A stretch of DNA of 64,000 nucleotides. It comes from Natrinema salsiterrestre (lineage in GTDB: Archaea > Halobacteriota > Halobacteria > Halobacteriales > Natrialbaceae). A program made the translations under genes and the position numbers. Positions 17,347 through 25,588 of this stretch are shown here, piece by piece. The stretch covers positions 248,001-312,000 of the forward strand of contig NZ_JAMQOT010000001.1 in NCBI RefSeq assembly GCF_029502005.1, read 5' to 3'. Position 1 is the stretch's first letter, and every line of letters begins with the position of its first letter. The notes under the pieces are model-generated. The model was given only the letters and a program-made list of their open reading frames with translations. It ran no database searches and was not told the origin of the DNA.

Positions 17347-18401
17347 GACTCCGTTTCGGGGTCGACATCGTCGTGACTGCGAACGCCCAGCGCGGCGAGC
17401 AGTCGATCGTTTGCCGGTCGGTCCTTGACCGCGACCCGGACGTGCGAATCGAGGGTGCGGAAGGTCGTCGCGTCGCGAACGGCGACGCCGGCGGCTCGGG
17501 CATCGTCGATCACCCTCGAGACGTCGCGGTCGCCGACGTCACAGAGGAGGAACGGTGCATCGGACTCGTGAACGTCGAATTCGTCCTCGAGCGCGTCGCG
17601 CATCCGTTCGCGCTCGCCGGCGACGCGAGCGCGCGTCTCGCGAACGAACTCGTCCCGTCGCAGGCAGTGTGCGCCGACGCTGGCGGCCGGCGTCCCGAGC
17701 GACCACGCGCGGCGCGCCGTCGCGAGCGCGTCGCGTCGCTCGCCGGTCGCGACGGCGAAGCCGGCGCGGAGTCCGGGCAGACCGAACAGTTTGGTGAGCG
17801 AACGAGCGACGACGACGTGCTCGCGATCGAGTTCGGCCGCCGACGAGCGATCGGTAAACCCGAGGAACGCCTCGTCGACGAGGAGCGTCGTCCCGGCGTC
17901 CCCACAGCGGGCGGCGAACGACTCGAGCGCGTCCGGATCGACCGCGTCTCCGGTCGGATTGTTCGGCGTGCAGACCACCGCGAGGGCGCACGGCTCGAGG
18001 ACGGTCGATCCGATCTCGAACAGGTCGTCGTACCGGACAAACCTCGGCGTCGCCCCCTGTAGCCGGACTTCGCGTGCGTATTCCCCGAAGCTGGGGTAGG
18101 GGACCAGCGCCTCGTCGCCCGGCTCGAGGACGCACTCCATCGCGAGCCGGATCGCCGCCAGCCCGCCGGCGGTGGGAATCACTCGCTCCGGCTCGCAGCC
18201 GACGAATTCGCCGGCGGCGGCCCGGAACTCGGAATAGTCGTCGTCCGGATAGCGGCGGGACTCCTCGAGGGCGGCGGTATAGACGTCGCCGACGCCCTCG
18301 GGCGTACGCGGGTTGGTGTTGGCCGAGAAATCCAGCAGGTCGCGCTCCGATTCCCCGCCGTGGGGGACTCGCTCTCCCGTTCGGATCGAGTCAGGGTCCA
18401 C
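17343..18401 (-). CDS. cobD: L-threonine-O-3-phosphate decarboxylase
   Basis: PLP enzyme making (R)-1-amino-2-propanol phosphate for the cobalamin nucleotide loop. Fold-type I hallmarks: HGG and LLDFSANTNP near the N-terminus, CTPNNPTGD, LLVDEAFLGF and the PLP lysine in ARSLTKLFGLPGLRAGF (about residue 204). The homologous histidinol-phosphate aminotransferase is the alternative, excluded by operon context and the HGG opening. I use the GTG at 18401: GGAGG lies 6 nt upstream and the gene then overlaps cobT by only 11 bp. An ATG at 18467 would add 22 proline-rich residues. Confidence 0.9.
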   Translation of the reverse strand: MDPDSIRTGERVPHGGESERDLLDFSANTNPRTPEGVGDVYTAALEESRRYPDDDYSEFRAAAGEFVGCEPERVIPTAGGLAAIRLAMECVLEPGDEALVPYPSFGEYAREVRLQGATPRFVRYDDLFEIGSTVLEPCALAVVCTPNNPTGDAVDPDALESFAARCGDAGTTLLVDEAFLGFTDRSSAAELDREHVVVARSLTKLFGLPGLRAGFAVATGERRDALATARRAWSLGTPAASVGAHCLRRDEFVRETRARVAGERERMRDALEDEFDVHESDAPFLLCDVGDRDVSRVIDDARAAGVAVRDATTFRTLDSHVRVAVKDRPANDRLLAALGVRSHDDVDPETES

Positions 18402-19446
18402 GAGTCCCCTCCGCGGTGGCGTCGGATTCGGTACGCGGTTCGGTCTCGGCGGCGCCCTCGTCGTCATCGATGCCGAGTCGAGCGCAGACCGTCTCGAGTC
18501 GATCCCTGACCTCGCCCATCCGGCCGTCGGGGACGAGCGAGAGCGCGCCGCCCATGCCGACGCCCTCCTTGGCCTCGCCGGCGCAGTAGCGTCGCATCGC
18601 GACGTGGTCGCGTCCGTCGAAGCCGGGATCGGTGACGGTGAGCTCGCAGTCGAACCGTTCGCAGGCCTCGCGGAGTCGATCGCCCTGCTCGTCGGCCACG
18701 AACGACGTGGTCGCGATCGAGAGGGGTGCGTCGATTCCGGCCTGACGCAACGCGGCGGCGACGGCGACCATCTGGGTCCCGCCCGCCAGCGTTACCTCGG
18801 TGCCGGACTCGAGCGCACCGGCGGCGATTCCGGCGACCACCGGTTGGACGGGATCACCGACCGCTTCGATCGCCTCGAGGGGTGCACCGTCGCAGTCGCC
18901 CGGCTCGAGGTCGCTCGCGGCCAATGCCTCCTCGACGACCCGGCGCTTGCGTTCGATCGGGTTCGTCGGCAGGGACGAGGAGACGCGCGTCGGCTCCCCG
19001 AGCGCGGTCAGGACGCCGAGCGCGGTCGTCGTCCCGCCGGGGACCGTCTCGCCGATCAGCAGTTCGTCGTCCGGGAGACTCGCACCGTAATCGTACGCTC
19101 GATCGAAGGCGGCGTTCGCGTCCGGAACCGCCGACTCCACCCGGATGTCGGACCCGGGCTCGGCGCCCAGCTCGACGGTCGGCGCGGCCGTCGGTCGGCT
19201 GAGACCCGCATCGATCACGGACACGTCGAAGCCGACGACCTCCCGAACGGCCCGGGTCACGGCGGCGGGCGTCGGACAGCCGTTCGGACTCACCGGCGTC
19301 ACCGGCGACGCGACCGGTTCGCCGTACTCGAGGATCTCGACGTCGGCCGACGGGGTATGTGCCATCAGTTCCGGGGCGGCCCCGGCGGCGCTGATGCCGT
19401 CGATCAGTGCCGTCTCGGTCGTTCCGGCGGGGAGGAGCAGGCGCAT
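18391..19446 (-). CDS. cobT: Archaeal CobT-like nicotinate-nucleotide:base phosphoribosyltransferase
   Basis: Predicted to activate the lower-ligand base (for example 5,6-dimethylbenzimidazole) to the alpha-ribotide used by CobS. The 351-residue protein has the archaeal CobT features: NGCPTPAAVTRAVRE, LLIGETVPGGTTTALGVLTALG, VTLAGGTQMVAVAAALRQAG and the C-terminal GEAKEGVGMGGAL. The last 25 residues are a disordered acidic tail. It starts directly after the cobY stop (19447), with no intergenic bases. Confidence 0.9.
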   Translation of the reverse strand: MRLLLPAGTTETALIDGISAAGAAPELMAHTPSADVEILEYGEPVASPVTPVSPNGCPTPAAVTRAVREVVGFDVSVIDAGLSRPTAAPTVELGAEPGSDIRVESAVPDANAAFDRAYDYGASLPDDELLIGETVPGGTTTALGVLTALGEPTRVSSSLPTNPIERKRRVVEEALAASDLEPGDCDGAPLEAIEAVGDPVQPVVAGIAAGALESGTEVTLAGGTQMVAVAAALRQAGIDAPLSIATTSFVADEQGDRLREACERFDCELTVTDPGFDGRDHVAMRRYCAGEAKEGVGMGGALSLVPDGRMGEVRDRLETVCARLGIDDDEGAAETEPRTESDATAEGTRGP

Positions 19447-20049
19447 CTACCGGCCCTCCGCGGACCGGCGCTGCAGCCGGTCGGCCGCGACGGCGGCGTC
19501 TTCGAGTCGGTTCACGTTCACTGCGAGTCGCGAATCGTCGTATACGTCTGTCATAGTCGTCGTGTCGTCGGTACTGCCGACCACGTTGACCCCGGTCGGC
19601 GCGAGGTGGTCGTCGGCCTCGAGTCGCGAGTCGATACTGACCCCGAGACGCCGTTTGAGCGCAACGGGAACGCAGACGGTCCGCGAGGCGGTGTTGTCGC
19701 CATGGGCCGCGAGTATTCCGTCGAGAACGGGTCCCTCGAGCAGCGGCAGATCCGCGGCGACGGTCAGGAGCGGCGGCGAGGGGTCGGGTCGCTCGAGGAG
19801 TGCCATCAGATCGGCGACGTAGCCGTCGCCGGCCGTCTCGATGGTCGTCACGCCGTCGGCCGCCTCGAGATGAGCACGGGTGTCCGGCGCGTTCGGCGAG
19901 ACGGCGGCATAGATCGTCTCGATCTCGCTCTCCCGCAGGGCCGCCAGTACGCGATCGATCATCGCCGTCCCCTCGATCGGGTGGAGCGGCTTCTCGTGGC
20001 GGCTCTCGAGGCGGGTCCCCTTTCCGCCGCACATCACAATAGCGTCCAC
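19447..20049 (-). CDS. cobY: GTP:adenosylcobinamide-phosphate guanylyltransferase
   Basis: Archaeal, non-orthologous replacement for bacterial CobU: makes AdoCbi-GDP from AdoCbi-phosphate and GTP. The nucleotidyltransferase opening MDAIVMCGGKGTRLES is at 1-16, followed by the KPLHPIEGTAMI segment, and LLTVAADLPLLEGPVL around 95-110, the metal-binding strand. Length (200) matches CobY. The start is a GTG at 20049 that overlaps the end of cobS by 16 bp, implying translational coupling. Confidence 0.93.
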   Translation of the reverse strand: MDAIVMCGGKGTRLESRHEKPLHPIEGTAMIDRVLAALRESEIETIYAAVSPNAPDTRAHLEAADGVTTIETAGDGYVADLMALLERPDPSPPLLTVAADLPLLEGPVLDGILAAHGDNTASRTVCVPVALKRRLGVSIDSRLEADDHLAPTGVNVVGSTDDTTTMTDVYDDSRLAVNVNRLEDAAVAADRLQRRSAEGR

Positions 20050-20798
20050 GCGATCACCCCCAGATGGACGCCGGCGACGCGGCCGACTTCGTTGGCGGCA
20101 CCGAAGATATCGCCGTTGACGCCGCCGAGATGCCGGTTGGCCCAGTACCAGGGAAGCACGCCGCCGGCGAGGGCTCCACAGAGGGCGACCGCACCCGGGT
20201 TCGGCCAGGCGAACGCGGCTGCAGAGAGCGCGACGACCAGCGGGAGGAAGAAGGATCCCGGGGTCGCTCCGTCGATGAACTGTTCGCCCATCCCCTCGGA
20301 CGCGGCGGTCCCGTAGGCGGCCATCCCTGCCATTCCGAGTTTCGTCCCGACTTCGGCCCCGATCGCGACGCCGACCGCCGCCAGAACGGGGAGTTCGGCC
20401 AGTCCGAGGCCCCCCAGCGCCAGCGCGGCGACGGTGATCGATACCGCCAGCAGCGCACCGACGCCGGTCGTCGTGTCCTTCAGCACCTCACGACGGCGCT
20501 CCGCGTCGCCGTGAACCACCAGCGCGTCGCCCAGGTCGGCGACCCCGTCGAGGTGGTGAATACCGGTCACGGCGTACACCGAAAGCAGATACCCTACTGC
20601 GACGGTCGGCGCTGCGAGTCGGTCGATCGCGAGCAGCGGTATCGCCGCCAACACGCCTGCGACGAGGCCGACAGCCGGGAACGCCGCCGGCGTCGACCGG
20701 AACGCGTCCCAATCGCCGTCGCGGTGTCGAACCGGGAGTCGCGTCAGGAATCCGAGGCCGCCCCGGACGGCACCGAGCCAGCGGCCGATTACAGCCAT
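20034..20798 (-). CDS. cobS: Adenosylcobinamide-GDP ribazoletransferase (cobalamin synthase)
   Basis: Membrane enzyme joining AdoCbi-GDP with alpha-ribazole (phosphate), 254 residues with about seven hydrophobic segments. Signatures include GLGFLTRLPV near the N-terminus, the Asp-rich HHLDGVADLGDALVVHGDAERRREVLKDTTTGVGA, and the C-terminal GGVNGDIFGAANEVGR, typical of CobS. The ATG at 20798 overlaps the cbiB stop by 10 bp, and GGAGGTG lies just upstream as a ribosome-binding site. The membrane location matches CbiB. Confidence 0.95.
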   Translation of the reverse strand: MAVIGRWLGAVRGGLGFLTRLPVRHRDGDWDAFRSTPAAFPAVGLVAGVLAAIPLLAIDRLAAPTVAVGYLLSVYAVTGIHHLDGVADLGDALVVHGDAERRREVLKDTTTGVGALLAVSITVAALALGGLGLAELPVLAAVGVAIGAEVGTKLGMAGMAAYGTAASEGMGEQFIDGATPGSFFLPLVVALSAAAFAWPNPGAVALCGALAGGVLPWYWANRHLGGVNGDIFGAANEVGRVAGVHLGVIAWTLL

Positions 20799-21766
20799 CC
20801 GTCGCCCACCTCCGCGATTCGTCGACCGACCGACTCGAGGGGCGGCGATCCGGCGACGATCGCCGCCAGAACGATGGCGACGACGATCGTGACGACGGCC
20901 GCACGGCCGACGACGGTGACGGCTCGCTCGCCGTCCGCGACGCTCGGGAGCGCGGCGTCGGGATTGAGGACGTAGACGCCAGCCTTCTCGAGGCGGACAG
21001 TGAGCGCGCAGGCGAGCGCCGCCATCGGCCAGCCGGAGTTGGGGGACGGCGGAGCCCGCGCCCACCGTCGGGCGCGAGCGAGCGCGAACGGATCGGCCGC
21101 AGCGACGGCGATCGACGCGGCCGCGAGTCTGGCCGGGAGGTACATGACGAAGTCGTCCAGGTGCGCGCTCGCGGTACCGACCGGCTTCGAGGGGTAGCCC
21201 AGCATCGAATCCAGCGTGTTGACGCCCTTTATCCACGCGGCGACCGCCGCAGCGGCCGGCAGCGAGATCGGCGCGAGCACGGCGAACGGCACCAGAGTCG
21301 CGACGAATCCGTCCGCGAGGTTCTCGCCAGCGCTCTCGACCGCCGCGCTGCGAAGCTCGCCGGCCGAGAGCGTCGCCGTGTCTCGGCCGACGAGTCCCCG
21401 CACCCGCTCGCGAGCCCGGTCGAGATCGCCGTCGGTCGCCGCGACGACGTCCTCAGTGAGCTCGAGCAGCGAGCGGAGGCTCGTCGTCAGGAAGAGGACG
21501 AGCGCGGCGGCCACGCCGCCGCCCATCGGATGCAGCGCGGCCGCCGCGAGAACGACGCCGCCCGCGACCGCGGCGGGAACGAGCGGGGCGACGGCGGCGA
21601 TTGCGACGCCGACCAGTCGCTGGCGGCGTTCGTCGGCGCTCCACTGCCGATCGACCGCGCCGACGAGCCGGCCGAACCACGCCACCGGATGGGCCGCAGT
21701 CGGCGGCTCGCCGAGCAGTAGGTCGAGGCTGAACGCCAGGCCGATGACCGCGAGCGTCGTCAACAC
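20789..21766 (-). CDS. cbiB: Adenosylcobinamide-phosphate synthase
   Basis: Integral membrane enzyme that attaches aminopropanol (phosphate) to adenosylcobyric acid. The conserved opening LDLLLGEPPTAAHPVAWFG is near 14-32, and later segments include SAAVESAGENLADGFVATLVPF, WIKGVNTLDSMLGYPSKPVG and PARLAAASI. About five transmembrane segments. I choose the GTG at 21766, 10 nt after GGAGG. An ATG at 21796 would add MCRQHGGEDG, a polar stretch not expected before the first membrane helix. Confidence 0.92.
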   Translation of the reverse strand: MLTTLAVIGLAFSLDLLLGEPPTAAHPVAWFGRLVGAVDRQWSADERRQRLVGVAIAAVAPLVPAAVAGGVVLAAAALHPMGGGVAAALVLFLTTSLRSLLELTEDVVAATDGDLDRARERVRGLVGRDTATLSAGELRSAAVESAGENLADGFVATLVPFAVLAPISLPAAAAVAAWIKGVNTLDSMLGYPSKPVGTASAHLDDFVMYLPARLAAASIAVAAADPFALARARRWARAPPSPNSGWPMAALACALTVRLEKAGVYVLNPDAALPSVADGERAVTVVGRAAVVTIVVAIVLAAIVAGSPPLESVGRRIAEVGDGWL

Positions 21767-21805
21767 TCCGTCCTCGCCTCCATGCTGTCGACACAACGGC
21801 GGCGC

Positions 21806-22453
21806 TCAGTCATGACTGCTGTGTTCGTCGGCCGTCAGCGCTGCCAGCCGTTCCGGAACCCCCTCGAGCGATCGGTTCTCGAGCAACACCGCCGTCCCGC
21901 CGACGGCGTCGATACCGCCGTCGGTTCGCGGATCGTCACCGACGTGGACGAGGTCGGACGCGGCGACGCCGAGTTCGTCCGCGGTCAGTTCGAAGATCTC
22001 GGGTGCGGGCTTGCGCCAGCCACAGCCGACGCTCGTGACGATCGCGTCGAAGTCGTCGCGCTCGAACTCGCTCCTGACGAGCGTCCGGCCGACCAGTTCG
22101 GGCACGCTGCAGTTCGAACAGATCGCGACCGGCCCCCGCTCTCGAGCGGCGTCGACGGCGTCGAGAGCTCCCGATCTGGTCTCGACGGCCGGATCGAACG
22201 CCGCGACGACGGCCCGTCTGGCCGCGTTCCGGTCGTAGTCGACATCGCGGCTCGCCAGTGCGCGCGAGACGTGGGCCGGCAGCGGGACCTCCGCCCCGTC
22301 GGGTGCGTCGACGTGCACCTCGGTATAGGCCTCGGCCCAGTCGTCGGGAACTGCGACGTCCCGCTTCGCTAATTCGGCTGCGACGGCCGCAGCCGGATCG
22401 TCGGGCCGATCGGCGGTCACGAGCGTTCCGAAGAGGTCGAACGATACTCCCAC
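21806..22453 (-). CDS. HAD-superfamily hydrolase, first gene of cobalamin operon
   Basis: A 215-residue haloacid-dehalogenase-like phosphatase. Motif I is FDLFGTLV (5-12), motif II is around ICSNCS (about 110-115), the motif III lysine is in GWRKPAPEIFEL, and motif IV is HVGDDPRTD. The start is a GTG at 22453 lying within the palindrome 22446-22459. It is 39 bp upstream of cbiB on the same strand. A phosphatase is needed to finish cobalamin (adenosylcobalamin 5'-phosphate or alpha-ribazole 5'-phosphate dephosphorylation), and no CobC or CobZ homologue is seen here, so it is a candidate for that step by inference only. Confidence 0.85.
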   Translation of the reverse strand: MGVSFDLFGTLVTADRPDDPAAAVAAELAKRDVAVPDDWAEAYTEVHVDAPDGAEVPLPAHVSRALASRDVDYDRNAARRAVVAAFDPAVETRSGALDAVDAARERGPVAICSNCSVPELVGRTLVRSEFERDDFDAIVTSVGCGWRKPAPEIFELTADELGVAASDLVHVGDDPRTDGGIDAVGGTAVLLENRSLEGVPERLAALTADEHSSHD

Positions 22454-22459
22454 GGGAGT
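22446..22459. promoter_or_regulatory. Palindrome over the start codon of the cobalamin operon
   Basis: ACTCCC (22446-22451) and GGGAGT (22454-22459) form a 6-bp inverted repeat covering the GTG start of the HAD gene. It could be a small operator or an mRNA hairpin. The region up to 22564 is the shared divergent promoter with the winged-helix gene. I see no cobalamin riboswitch. Confidence 0.3.
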
Positions 22460-22564
22460 GTGACTAGGACAAGCTCACTTTAACTTCGCGGTCCGGTGGC
22501 GGGCGGTTGTTTGGACGGTTTTGTGCATACGCCTTTTATTACGTAGTTGTCATCTGGAACTACG

Positions 22565-23062
22565 ATGAACCGACGACACTCACCGTTCCCCATCGAACTC
22601 GGAACCGCCGTCGAACGGACGATTCGTTCCTGTATCGGCGCGATAGGCGCGATCAGCGCCGATCCGCGTGCCGACGATGCGAGCGGCGGCGCTCGAAGCG
22701 ATTCGGGACCGACGGGAACGGCTCGCCGCGCGAGCAGCGACACCGCCGCGAGAGGTCCGATTTCCGAATCGGACGACGACCGGTCGATGACGACCGGACT
22801 CGTCGACCCCGACGACGGCCCCACGAGCAGGCGTGCCATTTTCGAGCACGGCTTCACGCCCGAGGAGTACGTCCGCGCGGTCCTGCTCGAACACGGCGGC
22901 CGGATCAAACAGCGGCGGTTCGCCGACCGCTACGGCTGGTCGGACGCCACCCTCAGTCGGCTCCTGTCGGAACTCGAGGACGGCGAGGCGATCGAACGCT
23001 ATCGCGTCGGCCGCGAGAAGGTCGTCTGTCTCCCGGCCGCCCTCCCCGAATCGGTGCGGTGA
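22565..23062 (+). CDS. Winged-helix DNA-binding protein (DUF7343-like)
   Basis: A 165-residue protein with a polar, probably disordered region (about 30-90) and a C-terminal winged helix: TPEEYVRAVLLEHGGRIKQRRFADRYGWSDATLSRLLSELEDGEAIERYRVGREKVVCLP. TTTTATTA at 22534-22541 lies 24-31 bp upstream of this ATG, so transcription is probably leaderless; an in-frame ATG at 22547 is too close to the TATA. It is divergent from the cobalamin operon and may regulate it, which is inference from position. Confidence 0.78.
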   Translation: MNRRHSPFPIELGTAVERTIRSCIGAIGAISADPRADDASGGARSDSGPTGTARRASSDTAARGPISESDDDRSMTTGLVDPDDGPTSRRAIFEHGFTPEEYVRAVLLEHGGRIKQRRFADRYGWSDATLSRLLSELEDGEAIERYRVGREKVVCLPAALPESVR

Positions 23063-23128
23063 GGGGTCGGGAGTCCGTGGGTCACGGAGACGCGATGCCG
23101 GAGAAACCGAACGAATCGAACCGCGTGC

Positions 23129-23740
23129 TCAGTCGAGCCGGGCGAACGCCAGGTTGCCCGAGATGTTCTTGATGTAGATGTCCACGACGTCGCCCTCCTC
23201 CGCGCCGGGGACGAAGATCGTGTAGCTGCCCTTCTCCGCGACGCCGTCGCCCTTGCGACCGGTCCCGGTGATCTCGACCGTGTAGGTGTTACCTTCCTCG
23301 ACGGCGTCTTGCTGTTGTTGCTGCTGGCTGCTGGTCGAGCGCTTGGTGACCGGTCGGAAGGCACCGCAGGCGTCACAGCGCAGCATCGGCGTCCGGTCCT
23401 CGCGGACGAGACGCGTGTCGGGTAGGCCACACTCCGAACAGAGGACGTACTCGTCGACGTAGGCGTCGATCGCCGCGTCGAGGTCCGTCTGGGAGAAGGT
23501 CCCGTTGTACCGGCCGCGGCCGTCCTCGAGTTTGCCGCTGGTCCCCAGCTCGCGCTGGATGAACCGGTGGAGGTGTTCGGTGTCCCGGGAGAGGACGTCG
23601 GCGATCTCGTCGAGGTTCGTCACTCGCGTGAACGCGCCGTCCTTCTGGGGCTGGGGATCGGGGATCTGCAGTCGCTGTTCGTCGCCCCCGATGTCGGGGA
23701 CGTCCTCCATCGCTCGGTCGAGACTCGATTCGTAATCCAT
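23129..23740 (-). CDS. Translation initiation factor aIF-2 beta with C-terminal TRAM domain
   Basis: A 203-residue protein. Residues 1-135 are aIF2-beta: an N-terminal alpha/beta region (RVTNLDEIADVLSRDTEHLHRFIQRELGTSGKLEDGRGRYNGTFSQ) and a zinc ribbon CSECGLPDTRLVREDRTPMLRCDACGAF. A glutamine-rich linker (QQQQQQ) follows, then a TRAM domain at about 148-203 (TYTVEITGTGRKGDGVAEKGSYTIFVPGAEEGDVVDIYIKNISGNLAFARL). aIF2-beta normally works with alpha and gamma to deliver Met-tRNAi; the TRAM fusion adds an RNA-binding module and is known in haloarchaea. Confidence 0.93.
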   Translation of the reverse strand: MDYESSLDRAMEDVPDIGGDEQRLQIPDPQPQKDGAFTRVTNLDEIADVLSRDTEHLHRFIQRELGTSGKLEDGRGRYNGTFSQTDLDAAIDAYVDEYVLCSECGLPDTRLVREDRTPMLRCDACGAFRPVTKRSTSSQQQQQQDAVEEGNTYTVEITGTGRKGDGVAEKGSYTIFVPGAEEGDVVDIYIKNISGNLAFARLD

Positions 23741-23840
23741 ACGCGAAAACAGGGGGCGGGAACGTAAATCCGTTCTGCTATCACGTTCTCCTCGACGGCG
23801 CTGCAATCCGCCGATTCGGCGGCGATCGACGACTTCCGGC

Positions 23841-24227
23841 TCAGTCCGTCCCGCTCCCGCTCTCGCCGAGCGACCCCTGCTGCTCGTCGTCCAGTTCGTC
23901 GAGATCGCGCTCGGCGTTGGCCTCGTCGGGGCTGCCGGCTTCCCCCGTTATCTCGCCGTATGCAGCCTCCCGGACCTCTTCGGGCGAGTCGTACTCTTCG
24001 TCCACCAGCCGCTCGAAGACGCTCCCCAGCGATTCCGTCTCGTTGGGCATGTCGATCGGTTCGTTCGCGTACTCCGTCGCCAGCTCCTCGCTGGTGACCG
24101 GATACTCCAGCTCGCCGAGGTCGTGTTCGACGTCCTCGAGGATCGATTCGGTGTGGTCCGCGACCGCGGATTTCCGTTGTTCGGCACGATCCTGGACGCG
24201 ATCGTGGCTCCGTTCGTCGTCGCTCAT
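23841..24227 (-). CDS. DUF5789 family protein
   Basis: A 128-residue, very acidic haloarchaeal protein. The conserved middle reads EDVEHDLGELEYPVTSEELATEYANEPIDMPNETESLGSVFERLVDEEYDSPEEVREAAYGEIT, which I recognise as DUF5789 (no known function). The first 35 residues are charged and helical, and the tail is disordered. The ATG at 24227 (MSDDERSHD) is preferred to much longer arginine-rich in-frame extensions. It lies 100 bp downstream of the aIF2-beta gene on the same strand. Confidence 0.78.
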   Translation of the reverse strand: MSDDERSHDRVQDRAEQRKSAVADHTESILEDVEHDLGELEYPVTSEELATEYANEPIDMPNETESLGSVFERLVDEEYDSPEEVREAAYGEITGEAGSPDEANAERDLDELDDEQQGSLGESGSGTD

Positions 24228-24539
24228 GAGCGGACGTACCACCAGCCGTCGGAAAAGGGACCGGCCGGCGTTCGCGCGGGGTGGGCGAGCGGGCCTTCGA
24301 CGCTGCACTCGAGTGCATCGCCCGGAGTGATCGCTGGACTGGGAGCCGGTGTGGGTGGACGGCTTCGATGCTCTCGACACGCCGCCGGGACGGGACCGGT
24401 AGGGGAGACCTGCGCGTCGGTTTCGGTCGGCCTTCGATCGGATGGGGCTACTCAAACGACGGTCTACTCCGAATAGCACTCCGCTACTCCTCGAGTACGC
24501 TGCTCATATATAGAACGGTAACTCCGATACCTTGGTTCG
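24228..24539. other. Intergenic region with TATA element for the surface-protein transcript
   Basis: About 310 bp without a supported gene. CATATATAG at 24505-24513 is a strong TATA-like element on the plus strand, 27 bp before an ATG at 24540 and about 116 bp before the start of the PGF-CTERM gene. Confidence 0.55.
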
Positions 24540-24626
24540 ATGATCAGTCCCTCCACACGACTGTCGTCGTCACGAAAGAGTCGTCCGATCGAGTCAGTTG
24601 TCGTCGATACCGGTCTCGGTGAGTGA
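24540..24626 (+). CDS. Putative leaderless upstream ORF, 28 codons
   Basis: ATG at 24540 to TGA at 24624-24626, starting MISPSTRLSS and ending VVVDTGLGE, in a different frame from the next gene. It lies 27 bp after the TATA element at 24505-24513, the normal leaderless spacing, and stops 2 bp before the ATG at 24629. That arrangement suggests translation coupled to the surface-protein gene. It is short, Ser/Arg-rich and unlike other haloarchaeal proteins, so it may act only through its translation, or may simply be a long 5' leader that happens to be open. Confidence 0.35.
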   Translation: MISPSTRLSSSRKSRPIESVVVDTGLGE

Positions 24627-24628
24627 TC

Positions 24629-25588
24629 ATGGCCGGGAAACGAAATCCCGCCTCGAGTACGCGACGGACGCTCCTCGCGCTCGGGGTCGGACTGGCCGTG
24701 ATCGCGAGTCTCGTCGCGACGGGTGCTGCGGGCGCGTCAGCGGCTCCCGTCGATCCCGAGCCGAACGGAACCGTCTCGGAGGAGGCGTACCTCGAGCCGG
24801 CCCCGGAGCCGGGCGATCCCTACTTCGAGGCGGCGGCCGACGACGGAAGCTGGGTCAGTTACGAGAATCCGCGCGACGAGTATCGGACTCCCTATCTCGG
24901 AGACGGGTCAGGGAAAATCTGCGTGACGCTGGTCAACGAAAACGGAAAGCCCGTCATCGGAGAATCCGTGCCGAACACGTCCGTGACGATCCCGACGAAC
25001 GACGCCACGAGCTGGCATCCGGACGCGGACCCGATGACCGTGGAGTTCCCGATGAACGACCACTACCAGTTCCCGCTCGACGGCGATCAGTTCGGGACCC
25101 ACCCGGACGTCGCACAGGGCGACGGCTACATGGACTCCCACTGCATCGAGTTCCACGGCTTCTCCGAAGACGCGACCGTCGAGTACGGCGAAGCGCAGCT
25201 CAGCGGCGAGCACGCCGACCGGATCGACGTCGCCGGCTACATCCAACAGATCCCCGAGGGCGAGGGCTGGGACACGGACATCGATCCGGTCGCGGCCGCG
25301 GAACCGTACGAAGAAGCCGGTGGCGGCTGGACCTACGACGCGGCCGAGAACGCGACTCACGCCCAGGTGACGGTCGTCCTCCAGCTCGAGGCGGCGACCG
25401 ACGAGCGGCCGGCTTCCGACGGTGCGAACACCTCGGATTCCGAGCGGAACGGGAGTAGTTCGACGACCGCGACCGACCGGCAGACCGACGAGAGCGATCC
25501 CGACGATACCGACGAAATGCCCGGGTTCGGCGTCGCTGTCGCCCTCCTCGCGCTGTCGGTTGCCACACTCGCTCGCTACCGGGACTGA
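24629..25588 (+). CDS. Secreted PGF-CTERM protein of unknown function
   Basis: A 319-residue surface protein. Residues 7-40 are a Sec-type signal (basic SSTRRTLL, then a hydrophobic run ending near GASA). The mature part is acidic and has recognisable strands (KICVTLVNENGKPVIGESVPNTSVTIPT; VEFPMNDHYQFPLDGDQFGTHPDVAQGDGYMDSHCIEFHGF). A Ser/Thr/Asp-rich stretch (about 255-295) suitable for glycosylation precedes the C-terminal sorting tail: PGF at 298-300, a membrane helix and ARYRD. PGF-CTERM proteins are processed and lipidated by archaeosortase ArtA. I do not recognise the middle domain. Confidence 0.85.
   Translation: MAGKRNPASSTRRTLLALGVGLAVIASLVATGAAGASAAPVDPEPNGTVSEEAYLEPAPEPGDPYFEAAADDGSWVSYENPRDEYRTPYLGDGSGKICVTLVNENGKPVIGESVPNTSVTIPTNDATSWHPDADPMTVEFPMNDHYQFPLDGDQFGTHPDVAQGDGYMDSHCIEFHGFSEDATVEYGEAQLSGEHADRIDVAGYIQQIPEGEGWDTDIDPVAAAEPYEEAGGGWTYDAAENATHAQVTVVLQLEAATDERPASDGANTSDSERNGSSSTTATDRQTDESDPDDTDEMPGFGVAVALLALSVATLARYRD

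Noticed and set aside
18313-20316. A 667-codon plus-strand open frame opposite cobD, cobT and cobY
   Set aside because: It is the antisense shadow of three recognised cobalamin genes.
22454-22564. A cobalamin riboswitch before the B12 operon
   Set aside because: The divergent region is only 111 bp and has no B12-box-like conserved core. A 6-bp palindrome over the start codon is all that is seen.
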